The notes: generated by a model from the sequence alone, not told the origin. A stretch of DNA of 53,720 nt from an uncultured Eubacteriales bacterium (GCA_900320285.1 ONRQ01000005.1:1-53720); one strand, 5' to 3'. Shown: positions 16,067 through 24,074, counted from the stretch's first letter. A program made the numbers and translations.

Positions 16067-17278
16067 ATGAGGAAGCAGAGAAAAAGGAGCAGGATACTGA
16101 TCATATTTGGCGTCATAACAATTATTATTGTGATTGCTATAGTGGCACTCGCCTGTGCAGCAAAGGTGTATGATCCAAACAGGCAGCTGAAGAAAAACGC
16201 GATCCAGATTGTTGAGGGCGAAGAATACAGTGCCAGATTCATGAGTGATTTTGAATGGGTGGGAGTGACCGCAGGCACGGCAGCATTTAAATTCACTCCT
16301 GAAGAAAGCGCAGAGTATATTCTCAGAGGCGAAGATAAATCGGGCAGCAAGGATGTATTCATGGAAATGTATGCAACTGACGATGATCTTTCCGAATTGC
16401 TTACCGCTGATAATTACGGAGGAAACCGTGAAGAACCAGTAATATCGGATTTCGTGGAAGGGAGCGTATTCCTGACAAAAGGACAGCTGTACTATATTGT
16501 AGTCGATGTCTACTCAGAAGATAAAGGAAATCTGGACGGCATTGAAGACGCTTTCAGGTTCTCGGTATCCAGGGCCGGAGACGGAGCTCCTGCAGAACTG
16601 AAAGCCGGCGAAAAGGTCAGGCTTTCAGTAAAGAAAGATCAACAGACATGTGCCATGTTTGTACCTGAAGAAACAGGCTTCTACGATTTTGATACTGACA
16701 TAGTGTCGAAGGATGCTTCCTCAGGTTTTTCATCGGTTTACAGTATCACTGCTGAAGATGAGACAAGCATGATCATCACAGACGGCATATGTTCACTGGA
16801 AGCGGGCAAAACGTATTATGTATGGGTAGGGGTGGACGAAACCACAAAGAAGAAGTCCAGAGTCGAACTCAGATGCAGCAAAATGGCATCAGAGACCGCG
16901 AGCGGAATATGCAGTATAGATATAAGCGGAAAAACAGTGATTGAGTATACCCCGGAAGCTGACATTCCTTTAATAATCAATTCGGATTCAGACGGTGATC
17001 CGGATGTTGTCATGTATGACAGCGAGGGTTTCATGCTGAGACAGGATGACGACTCTGGCGAGGCGGTAAGCGGGAACCCGAAAGATTTTGCAATGGGCTT
17101 CAATGCTGAGAAGGGAAAAGTATACAGAATCTGTGTAGACGGGGAGTTTACGCAATGTGCTGTAAAAATACAGGAATACAAAGGTGACGGCTCGGCGCCT
17201 GACAGTGACACTGCAGATGAGAATGGTGAAACAGCGGATGGCGGAGAGCAGGGCCTGGAAGAGGGAACAGGACAATGA
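16067..17278 (+). CDS. Membrane-anchored protein with PPC-like beta-sandwich repeats
   Basis: This is a 403-residue protein. A basic MRKQRKRSR start and one hydrophobic helix (about 10-33) anchor it; the ALAC within is a poor lipobox. Outside the membrane are three related modules of about 110-120 residues. Each carries a pattern such as F.F.PEESAEYIL, FVPEETGFYDF or IEYTPEADIPLII plus GKTYYVWVGV or GKVYRICVDG, typical of bacterial pre-peptidase C-terminal domains. An acidic tail (DSDTADENGETADGGEQ) ends it. The start at 16067 follows GGAGGTAACGGTA; the longer in-frame ATG at 15995 lies inside the upstream gene. It overlaps the next gene by ATGA. Confidence 0.65.
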   Translation: MRKQRKRSRILIIFGVITIIIVIAIVALACAAKVYDPNRQLKKNAIQIVEGEEYSARFMSDFEWVGVTAGTAAFKFTPEESAEYILRGEDKSGSKDVFMEMYATDDDLSELLTADNYGGNREEPVISDFVEGSVFLTKGQLYYIVVDVYSEDKGNLDGIEDAFRFSVSRAGDGAPAELKAGEKVRLSVKKDQQTCAMFVPEETGFYDFDTDIVSKDASSGFSSVYSITAEDETSMIITDGICSLEAGKTYYVWVGVDETTKKKSRVELRCSKMASETASGICSIDISGKTVIEYTPEADIPLIINSDSDGDPDVVMYDSEGFMLRQDDDSGEAVSGNPKDFAMGFNAEKGKVYRICVDGEFTQCAVKIQEYKGDGSAPDSDTADENGETADGGEQGLEEGTGQ

Positions 17279-18249
17279 AAAAAGCGTATGCAGTTGCAGA
17301 CTTTCTTTCTGAAGGTAATAAACTGTTAATGAAAAAAACTGCTGAAGAATGCGGTTTTGAGATTTGTTTTTTCGAAAACAACAAGGAAGCTGCCGGCAAA
17401 GTTTCTGATGCAGAGGTCATCTATTGCTGCGACGGTGAGCTCCTCGGTTCCATGCCGCGGCTCAGATGGGCGCACTCGGCGTTTGCCGGCGTGGGCGACT
17501 TCGTTAGCAGCGGTGCATTTGATGACGGCAGCAGACTGCTGACGAACAGCTCGGGAGCATACGGCCGTGCAATCTCAGAGCACATAATAATGGTAACGCT
17601 GATGCTCATGAGACGCATGCCTGAATATCTTGAGGTAATCGCAAAGCGGGGCTGGGATACGCATTTTGCTATCAGATCTATTGAGGAAAGCACGATAGTG
17701 ATCATCGGAACCGGCGATATAGGGCGTAATGCCGCAAAGAGGTATAAAGCTCTCGGAGCTAAGAAAGTAGTGGGATTCAGCCGCAGCGGGAGAGCGTGTG
17801 AGCCATTCGGCGAAGTATACAGGATCGACGAGTTTGAGAAGGTCATGGCAGACGGCCTTTCGGAAGAAATGGATGTGCTTCTCCTGTGCATACCGGGAAC
17901 ACCTGAAAGCGAGGGCCTTCTGAGCGTGGACCGTATAGCACTGCTTTCGAGGAAAACTTTAGTCATAAATGTCGGACGCGGTGCAGTCATTGATCAGGAT
18001 GCCCTCATTGATGCCCTCAACAAAGGCAGGATAGCCGGTGCTGCACTTGACGTGGTGTATCCTGAACCGCTTCCGGCGGATCATCCTCTGTGGAATACAA
18101 GGAACTGCATAATAACGCCTCATATATCAGGTGACATGGCTCTCGAATACACTGTTGATATAACGGTAGATATCTTCTGTGACAACCTGAGACGCTATGC
18201 GGATGGCAGAGAACTGACACACCTTGTAAACGTAAGCGCGGGTTATTGA
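17275..18249 (+). CDS. D-isomer-specific 2-hydroxyacid dehydrogenase family protein
   Basis: This 324-residue NAD(P)-dependent oxidoreductase interconverts 2-keto and D-2-hydroxy acids. The Rossmann motif GTGDIGRNAAKRYKALGA lies near residue 143. Catalytic residues are Arg235 in NVGRGAVID, Glu263 in YPEPLP and His283 in TPHISGD. The N-terminal domain is divergent, so the substrate cannot be named. It overlaps the preceding gene by 4 nt (ATGA). A GCGCGGG/CCCGCGC hairpin without a U tract spans its stop codon (18236-18257). Confidence 0.88.
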   Translation: MKKAYAVADFLSEGNKLLMKKTAEECGFEICFFENNKEAAGKVSDAEVIYCCDGELLGSMPRLRWAHSAFAGVGDFVSSGAFDDGSRLLTNSSGAYGRAISEHIIMVTLMLMRRMPEYLEVIAKRGWDTHFAIRSIEESTIVIIGTGDIGRNAAKRYKALGAKKVVGFSRSGRACEPFGEVYRIDEFEKVMADGLSEEMDVLLLCIPGTPESEGLLSVDRIALLSRKTLVINVGRGAVIDQDALIDALNKGRIAGAALDVVYPEPLPADHPLWNTRNCIITPHISGDMALEYTVDITVDIFCDNLRRYADGRELTHLVNVSAGY

Positions 18250-18287
18250 TCCCGCGCCATAATACTTATGGAAAGGAATAATGAAAA

Positions 18288-19094
18288 ATGTGGGATCGCA
18301 AAGAACTGAAAGCAAAAGGAAAGGCAGCGTACAATGCCAATAAGATAGCCTGCATAGTCGCGGCTCTCATTCTTATGATAGCCGGAGGTATAGGCAGCGG
18401 ATCTACAGCCTCGCCATCGCTTACAGTAAAAAATCAGCTGAACAACAATGAACAGGTTGTAGAATCATATAATAATTCCGTTAGTGGAGATGATGCTGTG
18501 TCAGTAGAAGTCAACGGACAGGACCTCGACGGCATCAAAAATAATGTCCCTGTGGCAATACTGTCTACAGCAGTCATGTTCCTGATACTTATCGGTGTGA
18601 CTGTGGGGCTTATGGTTCTGGCACTGGTTCTTAACCCTCTTAATGTAGGAGCGAGGAAATTCTTTATCCAGAATGCGTCAAACCCGGAAACGAAGGTTGA
18701 CGGGTTGAATGTGGGCTTCGGCTTTGGCAAAAACTACAGAGACATCGTATTTTCCATGCTGGGTACTCAGATGATCACTCTGTTGTGGACGCTGCTTCTC
18801 ATTGTTCCGGGCATCTACAAGGCATACTGCTGGAGGCTTGTTCCGTTCATAATAGCCGATAATCCGGAGCTATCGGGCAAGGAGGCCAGAGCTAAGTCCA
18901 ATGCCATGATGAACGGAAGCAAGTGGGCATCTTTTGTTCTCGACCTTTCTTTCGTCGGATGGAAGCTGGTCGGTGCGCTCACGTTTGGCATATTAAATAT
19001 AGTCTTTACGAATCCGTACGAGGCGGCAACTGATACCGAGCTCTACCTTGAGCTCAAGTCTCAGACTTCCGGCCTGAACGGAGATAGTCAATGA
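18288..19094 (+). CDS. DUF975 integral membrane protein
   Basis: This is a 268-residue polytopic protein of the DUF975 family. The N-terminal WDRKELKAKGKAAYNANKIA, the NVGARKFFIQNA segment, the LLIVPGIYKAYCWRLVPFIIADNPEL block and NPYEAATDTELYLEL are characteristic. About five or six helices are predicted, with a poly-polar loop between the first two. Function is unknown. AAGGAATAATG precedes the start. A bidirectional terminator lies about 120 nt downstream; the sequence between holds no gene I can see. Confidence 0.85.
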   Translation: MWDRKELKAKGKAAYNANKIACIVAALILMIAGGIGSGSTASPSLTVKNQLNNNEQVVESYNNSVSGDDAVSVEVNGQDLDGIKNNVPVAILSTAVMFLILIGVTVGLMVLALVLNPLNVGARKFFIQNASNPETKVDGLNVGFGFGKNYRDIVFSMLGTQMITLLWTLLLIVPGIYKAYCWRLVPFIIADNPELSGKEARAKSNAMMNGSKWASFVLDLSFVGWKLVGALTFGILNIVFTNPYEAATDTELYLELKSQTSGLNGDSQ

Positions 19095-19215
19095 GCAGTC
19101 TCTGGAATCTCTGGAGAAGAGTACGGAAATAAATCTTACACAAACGGCCAGACAGGCTGCGGATAATACTGACCGGGAACTTAATATGCTTCGTCATGAT
19201 GCCATTACGCATAAC

Positions 19216-19245
19216 AAAACCGGGCGCCATGAGGTGCCCGGTTTT
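19216..19245. terminator. Bidirectional terminator between DUF975 and tRNA-Arg
   Basis: AAAACCGGGC (19216-19225) and GCCCGGTTTT (19236-19245) are perfect complements around a 10-nt loop. T runs lie at the 3' side in both directions, so it can end both the plus-strand DUF975 transcript and the minus-strand tRNA transcript. Confidence 0.85.
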
Positions 19246-19249
19246 GCTA

Positions 19250-19325
19250 TGGTGCGCCCGGCGGGGATCGAACCCGCGGCCTTCTCATTCGGAGTGAGAC
19301 ACTCTATCCACTGAGCTACGAGCGC
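19250..19325 (-). tRNA. tRNA-Arg (anticodon CCG)
   Basis: This 76-nt gene includes an encoded CCA. On the minus strand the acceptor stem is GCGCTCG/CGGGCGC with one wobble pair. The D-arm contains AGCTCAGTGGATAGAGT, the anticodon arm is TCTCA-CTCCGAA-TGAGA, giving anticodon CCG for codon CGG, and the T-arm is GCGGG-TTCGATC-CCCGC. All cloverleaf parts are intact. Confidence 0.97.
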
Positions 19326-19331
19326 ATATGT

Positions 19332-19357
19332 ACGCCGGGTATAAACCCGGCGTTTTT
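19332..19357 (+). terminator. Hairpin with plus-strand U tract between gpsA and tRNA-Arg
   Basis: ACGCCGGGT (19332-19340) and ACCCGGCGT (19345-19353) close a 4-nt loop and are followed by TTTTT on the plus strand. On the minus strand it lacks a U tract and would lie in the 5' part of the tRNA precursor, so its minus-strand role is unclear. It could back up the terminator at 19216-19245 for plus-strand readthrough. Confidence 0.55.
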
Positions 19358-19358
19358 C

Positions 19359-19364
19359 ATTATA
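19359..19364 (-). promoter_or_regulatory. Candidate -10 box of tRNA-Arg
   Basis: A perfect TATAAT lies on the minus strand 34 nt before the mature tRNA 5' end. No good -35 box is visible, and that region overlaps the end of gpsA. Confidence 0.35.
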
Positions 19365-19384
19365 TGTGATTATGCCGGAATGGT

Positions 19385-20386
19385 CTAGAGATAATCCGCC
19401 TCATGTCCAATCGGTCTGCACATGAGGTCATCCATGGCTTCCTGTACGGTGATGTTGCCGTTGATGACGTCATAGATAGCCATGAAGATTGGCATGTCAA
19501 CACCCGTAGATTCAGACAGCTCCTTAACAACTTCTGCGGTGTACATGCCTTCGGAGACCATGCCGATCTCCCTTATAGCGTCTTCCGGTTTATAGCCCTG
19601 TCCGATCAGCCGTCCGCAGCGGAAGTTCCTGGAGTGTATGCTTGTGCATGTTACGATCATGTCGCCGATACCCGCGAGTCCGAAGAATGTCGAAGGCCTT
19701 GCTCCCAGCACAACGCCGAGAGATGTCGCTTCCGCGCAGCCTATCGTGAGCATTGCGGCCAGGGTGTTGTCTCCGTACCCGGCTCCGTTGGCGATTCCCG
19801 AGCCTACTGCAAGAACATTCTTGAGCGAAGCTGCGAGTTCCATACCTTTCATGTCATCATTCAGATAAACCCTGAATTTATTTGTGCTGAAGAGTTCTGC
19901 CATAGCCATAGCTGAGGACTCTTTCCTTGAAGACATCGCTACTACTGTCGGAACGCCGATGCCTACTTCCTCAGCATGCGAAGGACCGCTTATGCAGACA
20001 TATCTGTCGAGGTCGAAGTATTCACCTATGACTTCAGACATCCTTTTGTGCGTTTTCTGCTCGAGACCCTTTGAGATACAAGTGATGACTGCATCTTCAC
20101 GGATGAAAGGAACGGCTGCTTTTATGGCGCTTCTGACATGCTGTGCCGGAAGGGCAAAGACGACGAAATCCGCATCCTTCAGAGCGTCCTCGTTGGTCCT
20201 GCAGAAGTGGTAGTCACCCTCGAGCTTTACGCCCGGAAGATAATCCTTGTTCTCCATGTCTGCTTCCATGCGGGCAAGGTGGTCCTGGTCGATATCGTAA
20301 ATGTTGATCCTGCAGCCTTTGCCTGCGAGCACTGTTGAGAGAGCCGTACCAAAGCTTCCTCCTCCGATAAATGCAACTGTATTCAT
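19385..20386 (-). CDS. gpsA: NAD(P)-dependent glycerol-3-phosphate dehydrogenase
   Basis: This 333-residue cytoplasmic enzyme reduces dihydroxyacetone phosphate to sn-glycerol 3-phosphate for phospholipid synthesis. The dinucleotide motif FIGGGSFGTALS is at residues 6-17. VFALPAQHVRSAI, CISKGLEQKT, ISGPSHAEEV, the catalytic Lys in AASLKNVLAVGSGI, and RNFRCGRLIGQG are all present. Length is normal. It is transcribed alone from a divergent promoter region shared with the YcxB-like gene. Confidence 0.97.
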   Translation of the reverse strand: MNTVAFIGGGSFGTALSTVLAGKGCRINIYDIDQDHLARMEADMENKDYLPGVKLEGDYHFCRTNEDALKDADFVVFALPAQHVRSAIKAAVPFIREDAVITCISKGLEQKTHKRMSEVIGEYFDLDRYVCISGPSHAEEVGIGVPTVVAMSSRKESSAMAMAELFSTNKFRVYLNDDMKGMELAASLKNVLAVGSGIANGAGYGDNTLAAMLTIGCAEATSLGVVLGARPSTFFGLAGIGDMIVTCTSIHSRNFRCGRLIGQGYKPEDAIREIGMVSEGMYTAEVVKELSESTGVDMPIFMAIYDVINGNITVQEAMDDLMCRPIGHEADYL

Positions 20387-20454
20387 GTTCTTTATCCCTT
20401 CTTTATCAGTATCCGTAAGCCATCTGAAAAACCCCTGGCGAGTCTAACCAAGTA

Positions 20455-20460
20455 ATTATA
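20455..20460 (-). promoter_or_regulatory. -10 box of gpsA
   Basis: A perfect TATAAT lies on the minus strand about 70 nt before the gpsA ATG. The -35 region is weak (TTTCAA-like). Confidence 0.45.
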
Positions 20461-20500
20461 CTGTTTTTGAGCTTAAATTGAAACCTTGAAGCCTTTCATG

Positions 20501-20509
20501 TGGTATACT
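20501..20509 (+). promoter_or_regulatory. Extended -10 promoter of the YcxB-like gene
   Basis: TGGTATACT matches the extended -10 form TGnTATAAT with one mismatch; such promoters do not need a -35 box, and none is good here. The leader holds a CCGGCA/TGCCGG hairpin (20528-20544) and an AAAGGAGACAG ribosome binding site. Confidence 0.5.
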
Positions 20510-20561
20510 GTTAACCGTGAATCAAGCCGGCAGTAATTTGCCGGAATAAAAGGAGACAGAG

Positions 20562-21137
20562 ATGGCAACTAAAAAGAATCCTAGAATAATAAAGTTTGTA
20601 CTCACAGATGAAGATTATTCGGCGTTCGGACGCTACCGCATCCTGTATACACCGGGCGGACGTAAGCTGGTAAACAGACAGAGGCTGACATATCTGATCA
20701 GCGGTATCTGTATCGCCGCCCTTTTCACCATATTTCATGCAGACCATCAGTTTACCATGATCGCGTACGCTGTTGCGGCTGTGATCGGCATCGGCGGTCC
20801 GATTTTCTCTGAAAGGATATTGCTGAGACAGCAGGACAAAGCCATAAAAAACTCAGCAGATAGTGTAGAGAGAGTCCACGCGGTAGAGAATGTGGTCACT
20901 ATAGGGGATGATGCGCTCACAACTGACGCCGGAGAAGATCACCAGTCATTCGACTATAAAGACATAAAGGTCGTTGACCTTACAGAAGAAGCGATATATG
21001 TCTGGATGAGTGAAACAATGATAATGCCTATTCCTCTTCACGCTTTTGCCGGAATGCCTGAGATGAAGGAAGCCTACAAGCTGATCAGGCAGAAGATCAA
21101 GGAAGCAGGCGGGACACTTGCTGACGACAGCAAGTAA
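20562..21137 (+). CDS. YcxB-like membrane protein
   Basis: This 191-residue protein has a polar N terminus, two transmembrane helices (about 46-83) followed by PIFSERILLRQQDK, and a cytoplasmic C-terminal domain. DYKDIKVVDLTEEAIYVWMSETMIMPIPLHAF followed by FAGMPEMKEAYKLIRQKI matches the YcxB-like C-terminal domain. Function is unknown. It precedes the met operon but ends before that operon's own promoter, so it is probably transcribed separately. Confidence 0.72.
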   Translation: MATKKNPRIIKFVLTDEDYSAFGRYRILYTPGGRKLVNRQRLTYLISGICIAALFTIFHADHQFTMIAYAVAAVIGIGGPIFSERILLRQQDKAIKNSADSVERVHAVENVVTIGDDALTTDAGEDHQSFDYKDIKVVDLTEEAIYVWMSETMIMPIPLHAFAGMPEMKEAYKLIRQKIKEAGGTLADDSK

Positions 21138-21179
21138 ATGCATTTTGTGAAAAACAACAAAATTCAACAGAATTTTTGG

Positions 21180-21208
21180 TTGACATTGCTATAAATAGTT
21201 GCTATATT
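21180..21208 (+). promoter_or_regulatory. Promoter of the metNIQ leader
   Basis: A perfect TTGACA (21180-21185), a 17-nt spacer and TATATT (21203-21208) make this one of the strongest promoters in the window. The start point would be near 21215, giving a leader of about 208 nt before metN. Confidence 0.85.
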
Positions 21209-21245
21209 AGCAACTGAACTTATTCTATGAAAGGAGCACATTCAC

Positions 21246-21311
21246 ATGACAAGAAACATGATGATGGAAATGGGAATGATGGGCATGTGCATGTGCAGAG
21301 CCGATGAATAG
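21246..21311 (+). CDS. Methionine-rich leader peptide of metNIQ
   Basis: This 21-codon ORF lies between the promoter and the terminator before metN. Met occurs at positions 1, 5, 6, 7, 9, 11, 12, 14 and 16, and Cys at 15 and 17; it ends in RADE and TAG. Nine Met in 21 residues is far above chance, and a good AAGGAG site lies 9 nt upstream. Its position, its amino acid content and the switchable RNA structures downstream fit a sensor leader peptide: ribosome stalling at Met codons when charged tRNA-Met is scarce would free the antiterminator. A role as a metal-binding peptide is an alternative. No match to a known leader is claimed. Confidence 0.75.
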   Translation: MTRNMMMEMGMMGMCMCRADE

Positions 21312-21320
21312 CATAGGATA

Positions 21321-21391
21321 AGGTCGTAACGAAATCCAGAAACTGTGTATATTTCTCATGTGTGAGATGCCGGGGCAGGTCGTTAAGGCCT
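21321..21391 (+). promoter_or_regulatory. Predicted antiterminator of metNIQ
   Basis: AGGTCGTAACGA (21321-21332) pairs with TCGTTAAGGCCT (21380-21391). Eleven of 12 positions pair, including one G-U, with a single G-A mismatch. The 3' partner is the loop plus the start of the 3' arm of the terminator at 21372-21408, so the two structures exclude each other. The 5' partner begins 10 nt after the leader stop codon, where a terminating ribosome would reach it. Within the loop lies a small TCTCA/TGAGA hairpin. Confidence 0.65.
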
Positions 21392-21408
21392 GCCCCATAT
21401 TATTTTTT
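21372..21408 (+). terminator. Attenuator terminator before metN
   Basis: GGGGCAGG (21372-21379) pairs with CCTGCCCC (21389-21396) and is followed by ATATTATTTTTT. It ends 14 nt before the metN ATG, and there is no gene between the leader peptide and it, so it must act on the met transcript itself. Confidence 0.85.
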
Positions 21409-21422
21409 AGGAAAGGAACAGA

Positions 21423-22493
21423 ATGGCAGAACACATCATAAGATTGCAGGGCGTAACGAAGGAATTTGATACCAAAGGGGGCAAGGTAGTTGCACTGAAG
21501 GATATCGATCTGGACATAGAGAGAGGGGATTCATACGGTATAATCGGACTCTCCGGCGCAGGCAAGTCGACCCTGGTAAGAACGATCAATTTACTCGAGG
21601 AACCTACGGAAGGCAAGGTTATTTTTGACGGCAACCTTCTTACCGGCCTTAAGAACAAAGATCTCAATCTTCACCGCCGTAAGATTTCCATGATATTCCA
21701 GCAGTTCAACCTGCTGATGCAGAGAGACGCAATCGGCAATATCTGCTTCCCTATGGAAATTGCCGGGGTGCCTAAGGCCGAAGCGGTCAAGAAAGCAAAA
21801 GAGCTCCTCAAGGTGGTAGACCTCGAAGACAGAGCTCACTCGTATCCTTCACAGCTTTCCGGAGGACAGAAACAGAGAGTAGCTATAGCGAGGGCTCTTG
21901 CGTCCGACCCGGAGGTCATCCTCTGTGATGAGGCGACATCGGCTCTTGATCCGAAAACGACCAGATCGATCCTCAAGCTGCTGAGGCAGATAAATGAAGA
22001 GCGTGGTATTACGCTTGTTGTCATAACTCATGAAATGGGAGTTATCAAACAGCTTTGCAACAAGGTGGCAGTCATAGAAGGCGGCAGAATCGTTGAGAGA
22101 GGCGATGTGCAGGATGTCTTTGCAAGACCTAAGACTAAAGCCGCGAGGAAGTTGTTCTTCCCTGACAGCGAGGACAGTGAGCTCCCTGAGACAAGGACCG
22201 CAGTCCGCAACAGGCTGAGACTTGTGTTTGATGAGGAGACGGCATATAAACCGATCATTTCAAACATGATACTTGCGACCGGAGAGCCGGTAAATCTCCT
22301 GTATGCAAATATGGACGCACTTCTTGATGAGCAGAGAGGCCAGATGGTCATAGCACTGTCAGACAACAAGGAAGCAGCTGAAAAACAGAAGGCATACCTC
22401 ATCAAGGAGGGTGTTGAGTTTACGGAAATAGAAGAGGATTCGGATTATTATGACTATCCTCTTCACGGATTCAGAGAGGAGGAAAGTGAATAA
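21423..22493 (+). CDS. metN: Methionine ABC transporter ATP-binding protein
   Basis: This 356-residue ATPase powers uptake of methionine by MetNIQ. Walker A is GLSGAGKST (42-50), the signature is LSGGQKQRVAIARAL and Walker B is VILCDEATSALD. After about residue 255 comes the NIL domain, which in MetN binds methionine and inhibits transport when the internal pool is high. So feedback on activity and attenuation of expression may act on the same protein. It is preceded by an AGGAAAGGA site and ends with TAATG, which couples it to metI. Confidence 0.96.
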   Translation: MAEHIIRLQGVTKEFDTKGGKVVALKDIDLDIERGDSYGIIGLSGAGKSTLVRTINLLEEPTEGKVIFDGNLLTGLKNKDLNLHRRKISMIFQQFNLLMQRDAIGNICFPMEIAGVPKAEAVKKAKELLKVVDLEDRAHSYPSQLSGGQKQRVAIARALASDPEVILCDEATSALDPKTTRSILKLLRQINEERGITLVVITHEMGVIKQLCNKVAVIEGGRIVERGDVQDVFARPKTKAARKLFFPDSEDSELPETRTAVRNRLRLVFDEETAYKPIISNMILATGEPVNLLYANMDALLDEQRGQMVIALSDNKEAAEKQKAYLIKEGVEFTEIEEDSDYYDYPLHGFREEESE

Positions 22494-23155
22494 TGGATTT
22501 CAGTACATTAGGAAGCCTCCTCGGCCAGGGCACACTCGATACGCTTTACATGATCGTTGTCTGCACCGTTGTTTCATACATCATAGGGCTTCCGATAGGG
22601 GTATCTCTCATAGTAACTGCACCGGGCGGCATAAGACCGCTGGCGTTATATAACAAAGTAGTAGGATTTATAGTCAACATCCTGAGATCGGTACCGTTCC
22701 TGATCCTGATGATCGCTCTGATGCCGTACATACGTAAAATCATCGGAACGGGAATAGGCAAGGAGGCAGCTACTGCAGCTCTGATAGTGGCGGCAGCACC
22801 GTTTGTGGCAAGGCTTGTAGAGCAGTCGCTCCTCGAAGTAGACCCGGGAGTTATCGAGGCAGCACAGGCGATGGGAGCAAACAATTTCCAGATTGTCAGG
22901 AAAGTCCTGCTTCTCGAAGCGAGACCTTCACTTCTCAACGGGGCAGCGGTAGCAACGATCAACATCCTGGGATATACAGCGATGGCCGGCATAGTAGGAG
23001 CAGGCGGACTTGGAGAGATAGCAATCAGATATGGTCTTTACAGATTCCAGCCATCGATAATGTGGATAACGATAGTTATTCTGGTCATAATGGTACAGAT
23101 CCTTCAGGAGATAGGAATCAAGGTAGTTGCTAAATACGACAACCGTATCAACTGA
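22493..23155 (+). CDS. metI: Methionine ABC transporter permease
   Basis: This 220-residue inner-membrane permease has five predicted helices. LRSVPFLILMIALMPYIRKIIGT and the coupling-helix motif EAAQAMGANNFQIVRKVLL are typical of MetI. The start codon overlaps the metN stop by one base, with GAGGAGG just upstream. An 84-nt gap without a gene precedes metQ. Confidence 0.96.
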   Translation: MDFSTLGSLLGQGTLDTLYMIVVCTVVSYIIGLPIGVSLIVTAPGGIRPLALYNKVVGFIVNILRSVPFLILMIALMPYIRKIIGTGIGKEAATAALIVAAAPFVARLVEQSLLEVDPGVIEAAQAMGANNFQIVRKVLLLEARPSLLNGAAVATINILGYTAMAGIVGAGGLGEIAIRYGLYRFQPSIMWITIVILVIMVQILQEIGIKVVAKYDNRIN

Positions 23156-23239
23156 TAAACGTTAATGACCCGCAAGGGATATTATAAACCGATAAAGCAA
23201 CAGGTGTTTTGAAAATATCAGAAGAAAGGGGTATTACTT

Positions 23240-24067
23240 ATGAAGAACATCAAAAGATTCAGCATTATTGCAGCATTACTCGTGCTTACACTCGGTATTC
23301 TTACTGCATGCGGAGGCGGTGGTGACAGCAGTTCCGCAGACAAGACAATCAAGGTAGCAGCTTCGCCTACACCTCATGCAGAGATCCTCAATTCGATCTC
23401 TGAGGCGCTCGCGGAAGATGGCTGGACACTCGAGGTCGTTGAATTTGATGACTATGTACAGCCAAACGTAGCAACTACAGACGGAGATGTTGATGCCAAC
23501 TATTTCCAGCATGTACCTTACCTCGATCAGTACAACGCAGAGAACGGCACAGATCTGGTAGCTGTCGGAAACGTACACTATGAGGCAATGGGAGCTTACA
23601 AGGGCCAGAAGGACAGCTTCGATGCTCTCGCTGAGGGCGACAAGATCGGCGTTCCTAACGATGTAACCAATGAGGCCAGAGCCCTCCAGCTGCTTGCGGC
23701 AAATGGTGTTATCACACTCAAGGATGGAGTGGGACTGGAAGCAACCAAGACGGATATCGTTGACAATCCTAAGAACGTAGAAATAGTTGAGCTTGAAGCG
23801 GCAACTATTCCAAGCGCTCTTCCGGATGTAGCCCTGGGCGTCATCAACGCTAACTATGCACTCGGTGCAGGCCTTACAACTGACGACGCAGTAGCTTATG
23901 AGTCTGCTGACTCCGAGGCTGCTGAGACTTATGTGAATGTTATCGTTGTAAATGCAGGCAATGAGAACAGCGAGAAGACACAGGCTCTTGTAAAGGCTAT
24001 CCAGACAGATGCCGTCAAGGACTTCATACTCGAGAAGTACAATGGAGCTGTTCAGCCTAAGTTCTAA
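23240..24067 (+). CDS. metQ: Methionine-binding lipoprotein
   Basis: This 275-residue substrate-binding lipoprotein is the surface component of MetNIQ. The signal peptide ends in ILTAC with Cys24 lipidated, followed by a Gly/Ser linker. VAASPTPHAEIL, WTLEVVEFDDYVQPN, DANYFQHVPYL and KIGVPNDVTNEARALQLL are hallmarks of the NlpA/MetQ family, which binds L-methionine and often D-methionine. The AGAAAGGGG site fixes the start. The racemase-family gene follows after 7 nt. Confidence 0.95.
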   Translation: MKNIKRFSIIAALLVLTLGILTACGGGGDSSSADKTIKVAASPTPHAEILNSISEALAEDGWTLEVVEFDDYVQPNVATTDGDVDANYFQHVPYLDQYNAENGTDLVAVGNVHYEAMGAYKGQKDSFDALAEGDKIGVPNDVTNEARALQLLAANGVITLKDGVGLEATKTDIVDNPKNVEIVELEAATIPSALPDVALGVINANYALGAGLTTDDAVAYESADSEAAETYVNVIVVNAGNENSEKTQALVKAIQTDAVKDFILEKYNGAVQPKF

Positions 24068-24074
24068 ACAATAA

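Noticed and set aside
21246-21311. Met/Cys-rich peptide as a metal-binding protein such as a metallothionein
   Set aside because: Possible in principle, but the placement between promoter and attenuator of a methionine operon explains both the Met content and the context better.
21209-21422. SAM riboswitch, T-box or other known aptamer upstream of metN
   Set aside because: I looked for the SAM-I core and for the T-box AGGGTGGNACCGCG-like sequence and saw neither; the leader is dominated by the Met-rich ORF and the terminator. A profile search would settle it.
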